From contig NZ_CP084222.1 in the NCBI RefSeq assembly GCF_020268605.1, positions 1,550,001 through 1,614,000 on the forward strand: 64,000 bases of DNA. Reading direction: 5' to 3'. Shown piece by piece: positions 27,347 through 35,102 of the stretch. A program made the translations under genes and the position numbers. The notes under the pieces are model-generated. The model was not told where the DNA came from. It made no database searches and worked only from the letters and a program-made list of their open reading frames with translations. Position 1 is the first letter of the stretch. The number at the start of each line of letters is the position of its first letter. Source of the stretch: Arsenophonus apicola (lineage in GTDB: Bacteria; Pseudomonadota; Gammaproteobacteria; Enterobacterales; Enterobacteriaceae).

Positions 27347-28621
27347 ATGGTTAGCAAGAACCTAATTGAACAATTGCAAGAGCGGGGTTTAATTGCCCAA
27401 CTGACGGATGAAAAGGCATTAATAGAGAAACTATCCCAGGGATCAGTGACGCTCTATTGTGGATTTGATCCAACCGCTGATAGCTTGCACTTAGGGCATT
27501 TGGTTCCTTTGCTATGTTTAAAGCGCTTTCAGCAGATGGGTCATCAACCGGTAGCTTTAGTGGGTGGGGCGACAGGTTTAATTGGCGATCCTAGCTTTAA
27601 AGCTACTGAGCGTAAATTAAATACGAGTGAAACGGTTCAGCAATGGGTTGAAAAAATCCGTCAACAGGTCTCGCCATTTCTGGATTTTGATTGTGGAAAA
27701 AATAGCGCTAAGGTTGTTAATAATTATGACTGGTTTGGTCAAATGGATGTCTTAACCTTTTTGCGCGATATTGGCAAACATTTTTCTGTTAATCAAATGA
27801 TCAATAAAGAAGCGGTTAAACAACGTCTTGAGCGCGATGATGCAGGTATCTCTTTTACTGAATTCTCCTATAATCTATTGCAATCTTATGATTTTGCTAA
27901 TCTGTGCCATCAACATAATGTTGAATTACAGATAGGCGGCTCTGATCAATGGGGCAATATTACTTCAGGTATTGATCTAACTCGTCGTCTACATCAAAAA
28001 CAAGTTTTTGGCCTAACGGTACCACTAATTACTAAATCTGATGGCACTAAATTTGGGAAGACGGAAGCGGGGGCAGTTTGGTTAGATCCACAAAAAACCA
28101 GTCCATATAAGTTTTATCAATTCTGGGTGAATACGGCCGATGCGGATGTTTATCGTTTTCTTAAATTTTTTACCTTTATGCCAATTGAAGAAATTGACGC
28201 ATTGCAAGAAGAAGATCAAAACAGCGGTAAAGCGCCGAGAGCGCAGTATGTATTAGCGGAAAAAGTCACCCAGTTAGTACATGGTGATGAAGGCTTAAAG
28301 GCTGCCAAGAGGATCACAGAAAGCCTATTTTCCGATACCATTGCGGCATTAACCGCAGCAGATTTTGCCCAGTTAGCGCAAGATGGCATGCCGATGATCA
28401 AACTAAATGCCGAGGCAGATTTACAGCAGGCTTTAGTCGAGGCAAAATTGGTTCCTTCGCGCGGTCAGGCAAGAACGATGATAAGTTCGAAGGCGGTAGC
28501 GATTAATGGCGAAAAATGTGTTGATCCTGAATATATTTTTACTGCTGAAGATCGTCTATTTGGTCGCTATTCTTTAATTAGGCGTGGTAAAAAACATTAC
28601 TGCTTAATTAATTGGCAATAA
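27347..28621 (+). CDS. tyrS: Tyrosyl-tRNA synthetase
   Basis: Class I synthetase of 424 aa, the E. coli length from this ATG (TGGAG upstream; a 5-residue longer start is rejected). HIGH-like motif HLGH (residues 46-49), tyrosine site GGSDQWGNITSGIDL, KMSKS-like KFGKTEAGAV and the C-terminal S4 RNA-binding domain (SRGQARTMISSKAVAINGEK) are complete. Essential gene. Confidence 0.97.
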   Translation: MVSKNLIEQLQERGLIAQLTDEKALIEKLSQGSVTLYCGFDPTADSLHLGHLVPLLCLKRFQQMGHQPVALVGGATGLIGDPSFKATERKLNTSETVQQWVEKIRQQVSPFLDFDCGKNSAKVVNNYDWFGQMDVLTFLRDIGKHFSVNQMINKEAVKQRLERDDAGISFTEFSYNLLQSYDFANLCHQHNVELQIGGSDQWGNITSGIDLTRRLHQKQVFGLTVPLITKSDGTKFGKTEAGAVWLDPQKTSPYKFYQFWVNTADADVYRFLKFFTFMPIEEIDALQEEDQNSGKAPRAQYVLAEKVTQLVHGDEGLKAAKRITESLFSDTIAALTAADFAQLAQDGMPMIKLNAEADLQQALVEAKLVPSRGQARTMISSKAVAINGEKCVDPEYIFTAEDRLFGRYSLIRRGKKHYCLINWQ

Positions 28622-28781
28622 TGAGTGCGCCCAGCGTAAATGTAATCATCTTAAGGTTTATCTAATATAGCAATTAACTTATTGGTATTTGTTAGATTAA
28701 TTACGAATATATTAATTGCTTGTTTAGCTTGTAATCATTTTTTATTACAGCAAATATTATTAAAAATAAAATGAGTGGTAT

Positions 28782-29645
28782 ATGAAAAGCGTTCTTTCGA
28801 TTCAGTCGCATGTCGTTTTTGGCCATGCGGGTAATAGCGCCTCGGTTTTTCCCATGCAACGGCTGGGAATTGATGTCTGGCCGCTAAATACTGTTCAATT
28901 TTCTAATCATACACAATATCCACAATGGACAGGTAGTGTCATGTCATCTGAACATTTAACGGATATTGTTAACGGTATTGCTCAGATCCAGCAATTAAAA
29001 CATTGTGATGCGGTTCTCACGGGCTATATTGGTTCCGCTGAACAAGGAAAAGCGATTGTTGATATTGTTAGACAGATAAAAATAACAAATCCGGCGGCTT
29101 GGTATTTCTGTGATCCGGTGATGGGACATGCTGAAAAAGGCTGTATTGTTGCCCCAGGGGTAGCAGAATTTTTATGTCATGAAGCTTTACCTATCTGCGA
29201 CATAATGGCGCCTAACCTGTTAGAGTTGGAAACATTAGTTGGAAAATCAATTACTAATGTGGAACAAGCAATATCAGCGGCGAGAGAATTGTGTCTGAAA
29301 GGGCCTAAAACGATTTTGGTAAAACATCTCAGTCGTGCCGGTTATCATGCCAACTGTTTTGAAATGCTATTAGTGACTAAAGCGCATAGCTGGCATATTA
29401 GTCGGCCCCTAATTGATTTTGGTAAACAGCAACCGGTCGGGGTTGGCGATTTAACCAGCGGTTTATTGCTAGTCAATTTATTAAACGGTAAATCGCTGCC
29501 TAGTGCATTAGAGCACGTAGCAGCCGCGGTTTATGAAGTGATGCTAAAAACCAAAGCCATGGAAAAATATGAATTACAACTGATTGCTGCGCAGGATAAG
29601 ATGGTAAATCCTACTTATCACTTTAAGGCGCTACAGCTTGATTAA
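28782..29645 (+). CDS. pdxY: Pyridoxal kinase 2 (PdxY)
   Basis: Ribokinase-fold salvage kinase phosphorylating pyridoxal, 287 aa as in E. coli. The N-terminal VLSIQSHVVFGHAGNSASVF, the CDPVMGH motif and the anion-hole/catalytic Asp in GVGDLTSGLLL are present. With pdxH it gives a local B6 salvage pair; SufS encoded nearby needs PLP. Confidence 0.95.
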   Translation: MKSVLSIQSHVVFGHAGNSASVFPMQRLGIDVWPLNTVQFSNHTQYPQWTGSVMSSEHLTDIVNGIAQIQQLKHCDAVLTGYIGSAEQGKAIVDIVRQIKITNPAAWYFCDPVMGHAEKGCIVAPGVAEFLCHEALPICDIMAPNLLELETLVGKSITNVEQAISAARELCLKGPKTILVKHLSRAGYHANCFEMLLVTKAHSWHISRPLIDFGKQQPVGVGDLTSGLLLVNLLNGKSLPSALEHVAAAVYEVMLKTKAMEKYELQLIAAQDKMVNPTYHFKALQLD

Positions 29646-29663
29646 TTGTGTTATCTAATGACA

Positions 29664-29697
29664 TTGCTCTTCAAATTAATGGGAACTTGAAGAGCAA
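29664..29697. terminator. Hairpin between convergent pdxY and gst
   Basis: TTGCTCTTCAA (29664-29674) and TTGAAGAGCAA (29687-29697) form a perfect 11-bp stem with a 12-base loop, 19 bases from each stop codon. No T-tract follows on either strand, so it is more a 3'-end structure than a classical terminator. Confidence 0.5.
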
Positions 29698-29714
29698 AAA
29701 ATAAAAAAACAATC

Positions 29715-30329
29715 TCAGATTAAACCTTCTGTTGTTAATGCTTCTTGTACACTTTTACGTGGGCTAATTTTTTCTTCAATATACTGTTTTAGATGTTGAT
29801 ATTGACTAAGATCCACATTAACGGCTGTAGCCCAACGATTGATAGTAAAAAGATAAGCATCTGCAATAGTAAAGTGTTCACCGCAGATAAATTTCCGCTT
29901 AGCCAACAAATTTTCTATATAGCTGAATTTTGTGATCAAGGATTTTATCACTATCTCGCGGTAATTATCTGGCGTTAAAGGTGAAAATAGCGGGCTAAAA
30001 CCTTTATGTAATTCCGTGGCAATATAGTTAACCAATTCTAGCTGATGATAACGTTGTAGGCTGCCCATAGGTGCAATTAATTTATCATTTGATCCTGCGG
30101 CTTGATCGGCAATATATTGTAAAATAATCGCATTTTCCGTTAAAATATCATGGTTATCTAACTGTAAGACCGGTACCTGGCCTTTAGGATTAATCGTATA
30201 AAAATCCACGTCTTTCTCGGTACATTTTTTCTTTAAATCAACCCGTTCAATACTAAAATCTAAGTCAGTTTCTCTTAACACAATGTGAGGAGCCAGTGAA
30301 CAAGCGCCGGCAGAATAATAGAGTTTCAT
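29715..30329 (-). CDS. gstA: Glutathione S-transferase GstA-like
   Basis: A 204-aa beta-class GST (E. coli GstA is 201 aa). The N-terminal thioredoxin-like domain starts MKLYYSAGACSLAPHIVLRE with the characteristic Cys10 and carries the GQVPVLQLDNHDILTENAII glutathione motif. The C-terminal helical domain includes FTIADAYLFT. Detoxifies electrophiles and binds haem-like ligands. Adjacent to pdxY as in E. coli. Confidence 0.9.
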   Translation of the reverse strand: MKLYYSAGACSLAPHIVLRETDLDFSIERVDLKKKCTEKDVDFYTINPKGQVPVLQLDNHDILTENAIILQYIADQAAGSNDKLIAPMGSLQRYHQLELVNYIATELHKGFSPLFSPLTPDNYREIVIKSLITKFSYIENLLAKRKFICGEHFTIADAYLFTINRWATAVNVDLSQYQHLKQYIEEKISPRKSVQEALTTEGLI

Positions 30330-30451
30330 AGTGACATTCCTTTGGATTTGATAGGGTTTATTGCTGTTAAAATAACAGCATAGCAGTTGCTAAAAATTTT
30401 ATTACTTTATTTTTATCTTGGCTAAGAACAATAAGAGAAAGTCGCTAAATG

Positions 30452-30479
30452 AAAAAGCTGCCATTATCTGCAGCTTTTA
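30452..30479 (-). terminator. Terminator of the YegP-like gene
   Basis: AAAAGCTGC (30453-30461) and GCAGCTTTT (30470-30478) form a perfect stem. On the minus strand it is followed by T residues, 18 bases after the stop of the gene at 30497. Confidence 0.75.
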
Positions 30480-30496
30480 GATAAGGAATAAACAGA

Positions 30497-30691
30497 TCAA
30501 GTTTCGCTGGTGAGATCTTTAACTTGTTTGGTTGGGCCATTTTTTTGTACTGAAGCAATCCCTTTTTGTACTGCAGCTTTGGTTTTATACATCTCACTGG
30601 TGGCAATAACTTCATGATTAGCGGCTTTTAATACAAAGTAGTATGGTTGATCAGTACTTTTACTACTTTTTTTAATTTCATAGTAACCCAT
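30497..30691 (-). CDS. Small YegP-like DUF1508 protein
   Basis: A 64-aa protein with one DUF1508/UPF0339 repeat: YYEIKKS, FVLKAANHEVIATSEMY, then KGIASVQKNGP. E. coli YegP has two such repeats, so this is the single-repeat form. ATG 30691 has AGGAG upstream; a 17-residue extension is rejected. Its function is unknown; family members are small soluble proteins. Confidence 0.85.
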   Translation of the reverse strand: MGYYEIKKSSKSTDQPYYFVLKAANHEVIATSEMYKTKAAVQKGIASVQKNGPTKQVKDLTSET

Positions 30692-31051
30692 GCGTGCTCC
30701 TATTGAAAAGAATGCTAATAACTTATTGAATATGGCTGACATTTTAATAACCTTAACACCCTAGAGTATATTAATTTAACCATCTCTAAATATGGAAGTA
30801 GTTTGAAAATTTGTCAAATTTATAGGTAGTTAGATTAAATTAATATTATTTACCATTTAAATAAAAACTATATTAGTGTCTCAAAGTAATATAAAAAATA
30901 TTTATTATATTATTAAATGTCTAATTAAATATAATTAGTTTTTATATAAAAAGTTGCTCTGGTTATGACGATTTGAATGTAATTTGATATTTATTTTTAT
31001 TGGCTAATTTATAATTATTATTAGGATAGATAAAATCAATAGGGAGTCACA
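30692..31051 (+). other. AT-rich region upstream of effector locus A
   Basis: A 360-base, very AT-rich gap marking the left edge of the islet. No ORF or operator is evident. The AGGGAG ribosome site for the gene at 31052 is at its right end. The segment TTTGATATTTA occurs here and also upstream of the orphan gene at 19706, which may be chance in such AT-rich DNA. Confidence 0.4.
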
Positions 31052-31777
31052 ATGAGTTATAACAATGCCACCATGCCAATTTCGTTAACATCCTATAAAA
31101 AGCTAAATCCAGATAGAGAGTTTATAGCGATTAAGTTGTATCCGGTTTCTAAAGAGATTAACAGTATTAACAATAGCGCTCAACGTCTCGCCAATAACGA
31201 AAAACTCAATGATAGTAGATTAAGTAGCGAAAAAAATATAGTTTCAACACTGTCCAATTTTTCTGTTTTTCTTAATTCCCATTTACATGATGTTTTTATT
31301 ACTGCAAAAAATGCAGAAAACGTGTTACAGCTTGCAAAATTTCAAAGTGCAAATTTATATTCTGCGCCTTTTGATGTAATTAGAGAAAAAGAGCCTATTT
31401 ATCATGTCCCTAATGATGATATTGCAAAACAACAGTCTGTCAATTACGCAGCTCATTATAGTGTTATTGGCGCCGAGCTCAATAATGACGAAGTTTATTC
31501 TTATCCGCAAGAATATGCTACGGTAGGAGAAGAGGCCCACATTTATGACGAAATTGACTATGCAACTATTGGAGAAAAGGAGGAGCATATTTATGAAGAA
31601 ATTGACTATGTTACTATTGGAGAAAAGGAGGAGCATATTTATGAAGAAATTGGCAATTATGCCAGTGATAGAGCAACAAACCAGTTGCATAGCAACAAAG
31701 AGATAAATTTAACTAAGCCAAATGATTTTTCTTCTCTTGAAAAGACGGTTTTTACAGCAGTGGAGCTCATTAATTAA
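31052..31777 (+). CDS. Effector-like protein with EPIY/YEEI tyrosine-motif repeats (N-terminal part of locus A)
   Basis: A 241-aa reading frame with AGGGAG upstream of ATG. Residues 1-110 are polar with no signal peptide or membrane segment. The C-terminal half is crowded with tyrosine motifs: EPIYHV (Y117), HYSVIG (Y136), EYATVG (Y155), HIYDEI (Y165), DYATIG (Y170), HIYEEI (Y181), DYVTIG (Y186), HIYEEI (Y197). pYEEI is the optimal Src-family SH2 ligand, and EEHIYDEV is the Nck-binding site of EPEC Tir, so these look like host-kinase substrates. The frame ends at TAA 31775, but the same frame continues into the RhoGAP-like region; the two were probably one gene of about 471 codons. I know no close homologue. 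Confidence 0.8.
   Translation: MSYNNATMPISLTSYKKLNPDREFIAIKLYPVSKEINSINNSAQRLANNEKLNDSRLSSEKNIVSTLSNFSVFLNSHLHDVFITAKNAENVLQLAKFQSANLYSAPFDVIREKEPIYHVPNDDIAKQQSVNYAAHYSVIGAELNNDEVYSYPQEYATVGEEAHIYDEIDYATIGEKEEHIYEEIDYVTIGEKEEHIYEEIGNYASDRATNQLHSNKEINLTKPNDFSSLEKTVFTAVELIN
31511..31651 (+). repeat. Tandem 45/48-bp repeat encoding the tyrosine motifs
   Basis: Three head-to-tail units, 31511-31555 (45 bp, more diverged), 31556-31603 and 31604-31651 (48 bp each, nearly identical), encode [E/D]Y[A/V]T[I/V]GExEEHIYEEI. Near-identity of the last two at the DNA level points to recent duplication. A degenerate older unit (YSVIGAE) lies upstream at about residues 136-142. Confidence 0.92.
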
Positions 31778-31795
31778 CGAAATAAGATAACGCAG

Positions 31796-32467
31796 TTGGC
31801 AAAACGAACGTTTGCTGCGCCTAAATTTTTTATTTCTCGTCTTGCTAGCTCTATATGGAATACTCTGTTTGGTGCGAAAAATGAATCAGTGATAGTAGCG
31901 CCTGCTGAGTTGGTCGCTCGCGCTATGCGGACTAATATAGGCGGAATTTGCCATGCTTTAAATAAACAGATAGCAAATGGTACAGTTGACGGTATTTTTC
32001 GGCAATCTCCTGATAGTGCAACATATAATAAAAATAATGCAGCTCAACTAGTTAAAGTCTTTAATAGCGATGAGTGTTATTCAGATCCAATCGCGTCGGC
32101 ATGGATGGTAAAGTACTATATAGCTGAAAATTTACCTAAAATAACTATCGAAGAATTTAATGATAGTAAAAATCAAGATGAATTTAATGGTTTACTTGAT
32201 AATAAAATTAATCAAATAAACTGTGAAAGGACACGAGAAAATATACAAGCCTGTTTTAGCACTATTGCAAAAGCAGTAAATCTGGCTGAGCGATTAAAGA
32301 CGAATAATGGGGAAATAAAATTAACACAAGCTAGTATTATTGGCTCAATGTTAACCGCCTTTATCGAAAAATCTACAGATCCGTTGGCTGAACTCAATTT
32401 CATGAAAGATAAACAAAGCCAATTTTCCAACATGATGGCAAAATATGTTGTTAATAACGATAAGTAA
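31796..32467 (+). CDS. RhoGAP-like domain protein (C-terminal part of locus A)
   Basis: A 223-aa frame that starts only at a TTG without a ribosome site and is in frame with the tyrosine-repeat ORF across a single TAA and six codons, so it is more likely its 3' half. Residues 36-190 resemble a eukaryotic RhoGAP (BH) domain: VDGIFRQS with a candidate arginine finger (R69), ASAWMVKYYIAENLPK matching the RhoGAP 'ASLLKxYLRELP' block, then an ENIQACFSTIAKAVNLAE helix and LTQASIIGSML. This fold would switch off host Rho GTPases. YopE/ExoS-type bacterial GAPs use a different fold and motif. The homology was judged by eye. Paralogous to the region at 33183. Confidence 0.72.
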   Translation: MAKRTFAAPKFFISRLASSIWNTLFGAKNESVIVAPAELVARAMRTNIGGICHALNKQIANGTVDGIFRQSPDSATYNKNNAAQLVKVFNSDECYSDPIASAWMVKYYIAENLPKITIEEFNDSKNQDEFNGLLDNKINQINCERTRENIQACFSTIAKAVNLAERLKTNNGEIKLTQASIIGSMLTAFIEKSTDPLAELNFMKDKQSQFSNMMAKYVVNNDK

Positions 32468-32483
32468 ATAAATATAATTAAAT

Positions 32484-32551
32484 GTCTGCTAAAATATGCC
32501 TTATTATTAACAAATTAATAATTATTTTGTGAGTAATATTTATTAGCAGAC
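32484..32551 (+). terminator. Long hairpin after locus A
   Basis: GTCTGCTAA (32484-32492) and TTAGCAGAC (32543-32551) bracket 50 AT-rich bases that can pair further (TTATTATTAA with TTAATAATTA). A T-rich tail follows. Probably the terminator of the locus A transcript. A similar long hairpin follows locus B. Confidence 0.6.
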
Positions 32552-32919
32552 TTTATTTAATTATTTCTTATTAAAAATTTGTTTTTTATTTGCCGGGTTA
32601 ACATAATTATTGCCAGCGGAATAATATTTGCCATCTATTTTTAACTTAATCTTAACAATAAGATATATTTTTCCTTTAATATATATAACATAATATAACA
32701 ATATAATATCTAACGTTATTTTTTGTTATATTGACTATTCATATAATTATATAAACTCATTTTATAACTATTTCATTTTCTACAAATAATATATTTACTG
32801 TTTATAAAAAGTTAGTTATTTATTTTGTAGAAAATAGAAAAGCTAAATTTAGTATTGGTGTTATTTAATTATATTTACACTTGTCGATGCAAATATATAA
32901 AATAAATAATGGAGTTAAA
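32552..32919 (+). other. AT-rich spacer between effector loci A and B
   Basis: About 370 bases with no ORF, extremely AT-rich, presumably holding the promoter for locus B. No specific operator was identified. Confidence 0.4.
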
Positions 32920-33186
32920 ATGCGTTTAGATAGTTTTTCCAACACCAACAATACAGAACCATCATGGACAGAAGCAACCTCAGCAACTTCGGTAATATCA
33001 ACAATTCAAAGAAGCTTTAATAATTTTATCAATACAGTAACGAGTTTGGTAAATAATTTCACGGGAGTAAAAAATAGTTCCAGTGAATTTGAATGGAAAT
33101 CAAGGGATGCATTTAGCTATTCATCCCAACCGCTAAAATTTCCCGTTGAATTACGTAAAGTAATTCATTATCGTCAGATGGAATGA
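32920..33186 (+). CDS. N-terminal part of effector locus B (probably frameshifted)
   Basis: From ATG 32920 (GGAG five bases upstream) this frame encodes 88 aa: Ser/Thr/Asn-rich N-terminus MRLDSFSNTNNTEPSWTEA, a hydrophobic-amphipathic stretch (about 26-49) and then SSQPLKFPVELRK. It ends at TGA overlapping the next ATG (ATGA). Adding one A to the run at 33157-33159 joins it to the downstream frame as VELRKSNSLSSDGMTL, which lines up with two further copies of a PELARS-S-VKSES-like repeat. I therefore read 32920-34040 as one ancestral gene of about 374 codons. Alternatively the two products are separate and translationally coupled. Confidence 0.6.
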   Translation: MRLDSFSNTNNTEPSWTEATSATSVISTIQRSFNNFINTVTSLVNNFTGVKNSSSEFEWKSRDAFSYSSQPLKFPVELRKVIHYRQME

Positions 33187-34040
33187 CTTTAACCAACCAA
33201 AACTCGTCAGAGGTAGCACGATCATCTTCTGTAAAATCCGAAAGCACGTTATTAAAAACACCAGAGTTGGCACGATCAACTTCTGTGAAATCCGAAAGCG
33301 CTATTTTAAATGAAAAACAGCAGAAAACTGGCCTCAATGGTTTTTTCAAATTTAACATGTCTACTTTTTGGCAGAAAAATGTTTCCTCAACCAATGATAA
33401 TGTTGATCAGAATAAAGTAGCAGCAACTAAAATTGCTGAAGTTGCTAAAGCGTGTGTTGAAGAAGCGATGCACACCGGTATTGGTGGAATTTGCGCCAAT
33501 TTAAATCAACATATTAGTAACAAGTGTGTTGAAGGTATTTTTAGGGGAGATCCTAGTAGCCAAATTTATAATAAAAATGATAATAGCAAACTGATTAAGG
33601 CATTTAGTACACCAGAATTACAATCTGAATCCATCGCGTTGGCCTGGATGGTAAAAACCTATTTAGGTGAATTTTTTCCCAAAGTCACAATGGATGAATT
33701 AGATATAATTATGACAATGGATAAAAGTGTGCCAGATGAAGTGCAACAATTAGATCAGGTCGTTGCACAAGAGGAATTTAAAAATTTAATTGATGACAAA
33801 ATTAGTACGATTGGATCAGAGGAAACACAAAAAAATCTGAAAGCTTGCTTTGCCTCAATGGCACAGGCACTCTGTTTGATTAAGAGTGATGACAATATTC
33901 AAGGCTTAACAAAATCGAGTATTGTGACATCAATGTTACCCAGGATCATCGATATAACGCCTGCACAATTTATGAGTTATACCGCAAATACAGGTAGGAT
34001 CACCGATTTGATGGCAAATTATCTTACTAGCCAGCATTAA
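33183..34040 (+). CDS. RhoGAP-like domain protein (main part of effector locus B)
   Basis: A 285-aa frame paralogous to the GAP-like half of locus A, sharing GIGGIC, EGIFR and YNKN, then ALAWMVKTYLGEFFPKVTM. R121 in EGIFR is the candidate arginine finger and K158 the conserved lysine. Residues 9-42 hold two Ser-rich repeats (ARSSSVKSES and ARSTSVKSES), suggesting a disordered, perhaps secretion-directing N-terminus. An insert of about 20 residues (IIMTMDKSVPDEVQQLDQVV) follows the LP-type block. No signal peptide. Likely action, if delivered into host cells, is on Rho-family GTPases; this is inference from motif similarity only. Confidence 0.72.
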   Translation: MTLTNQNSSEVARSSSVKSESTLLKTPELARSTSVKSESAILNEKQQKTGLNGFFKFNMSTFWQKNVSSTNDNVDQNKVAATKIAEVAKACVEEAMHTGIGGICANLNQHISNKCVEGIFRGDPSSQIYNKNDNSKLIKAFSTPELQSESIALAWMVKTYLGEFFPKVTMDELDIIMTMDKSVPDEVQQLDQVVAQEEFKNLIDDKISTIGSEETQKNLKACFASMAQALCLIKSDDNIQGLTKSSIVTSMLPRIIDITPAQFMSYTANTGRITDLMANYLTSQH

Positions 34041-34056
34041 TTTATCTAACTAACAA

Positions 34057-34128
34057 CAGCCCGCCTTTAAATGATATTCTTGATTAGCCAATATATTATT
34101 GTTGGTATATCAATTTATTGGCGGGCTG
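34057..34128. terminator. Long nested hairpin between locus B and fabI
   Basis: CAGCCCGCC (34057-34065) and GGCGGGCTG (34120-34128) form a perfect 9-bp stem. Inside, TTGAT...ATCAA and CCAA...TTGG allow a second stem. The whole structure of 72 bases lies between convergent genes and probably terminates both. Confidence 0.65.
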
Positions 34129-34138
34129 ATTATCCTTA

Positions 34139-34930
34139 TTAGGCCTTTAATTCCAGTTCATTCATTGCAGCAATACTGAATCCACCATCAACATGCAGAA
34201 TTTCACCGGTAACTCCCGCCGATAAATTAGAACAGAGAAAAGCGGCACAATTGCCAACATCTTCAATCGTCACCGTGCGGCGAATCGGGGTCACTGATTC
34301 ACAATGTGATAGCATTTTACGAAAATCTTTAATGCCTGAGGCCGCTAATGTGCGGATTGGACCGGCTGAAATACCGTTAACTCGAATAGCTTCAGGCCCC
34401 ATTGCGTTAGCCATATAACGAACATTTGCTTCCAAAGAGGCTTTTGCTAATCCCATAATGTTATAGTTAGGGATCGCGCGTTCAGCACCCAAATAGGTTA
34501 GAGTGACCAGAGCAGAATTAGGATTTAACATACTTCGGCAAGCTTTTGCCAACGCAACAAAGCTATATGAACTAATGTCATGGGCAATGCGAGATCCCTC
34601 GCGGGTAACCGCATCAACATAATCACCATCAAGTTGATCGGCTGGTGCATAGGCAATTGAATGGACAAAACCATCAAATTTAGGCCATACTTTTGCCAGC
34701 TCGGCAAATAATGCCGTGATACTTTCATCGGAAGCGACATCACATGGCAAAACAATACTAGAGCCAAAGTTGTTTGCCATCTCTTCCACGCGAGATTTCA
34801 GCTTATCTCCTTGATAACTAAAGGCCAGTTCAGCGCCTTGTTGGTGCATTGCTTGTGCAATACCGTGAGCAATAGATAGTTTACTGGCTAAACCAGTGAT
34901 CAGAATGCGCTTGCCGCTCATAAAGCCCAT
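34139..34930 (-). CDS. fabI: Enoyl-[ACP] reductase FabI
   Basis: NADH-dependent last step of fatty-acid elongation, 263 aa (E. coli 262). Catalytic Tyr146/Tyr156 and Lys163 lie in TLTYLGAERAIPNYN and MGLAKAS. The active-site segment reads HSIAYAPADQL, so position 93, glycine in E. coli, is alanine, with Y94 and A97. G93 changes in E. coli affect diazaborine and triclosan binding, whereas alanine is normal in some Gram-positive FabIs. First E. coli-like gene to the right of the islet. Confidence 0.97.
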   Translation of the reverse strand: MGFMSGKRILITGLASKLSIAHGIAQAMHQQGAELAFSYQGDKLKSRVEEMANNFGSSIVLPCDVASDESITALFAELAKVWPKFDGFVHSIAYAPADQLDGDYVDAVTREGSRIAHDISSYSFVALAKACRSMLNPNSALVTLTYLGAERAIPNYNIMGLAKASLEANVRYMANAMGPEAIRVNGISAGPIRTLAASGIKDFRKMLSHCESVTPIRRTVTIEDVGNCAAFLCSNLSAGVTGEILHVDGGFSIAAMNELELKA

Positions 34931-35102
34931 AAGCCGTATCCTTGTAAATTTTTAAATAATAATACTAATGTACACAGCATAAATTATCTATTGTAAATAG
35001 TATTTATGCATTATTTGTTTGATAAACGGCAAAGAGTTTATCATGACAGAAGAAAATATGTTGCATTACCTCGCTGATCCGATCAGTTTTTTTGTCTTTA
35101 TA

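Noticed and set aside
31052..34040. The islet as a YopE/ExoS-type GAP effector
   Set aside because: The surrounding residues of the arginine do not match the YopE/ExoS GxLR motif and the flanking blocks fit eukaryotic RhoGAP better. Final judgement needs a profile search.
35074..35093. CTGATC-C-GATCAG followed by T7 as a plus-strand terminator
   Set aside because: The workable stem is only about four base pairs and no plus-strand gene precedes it.
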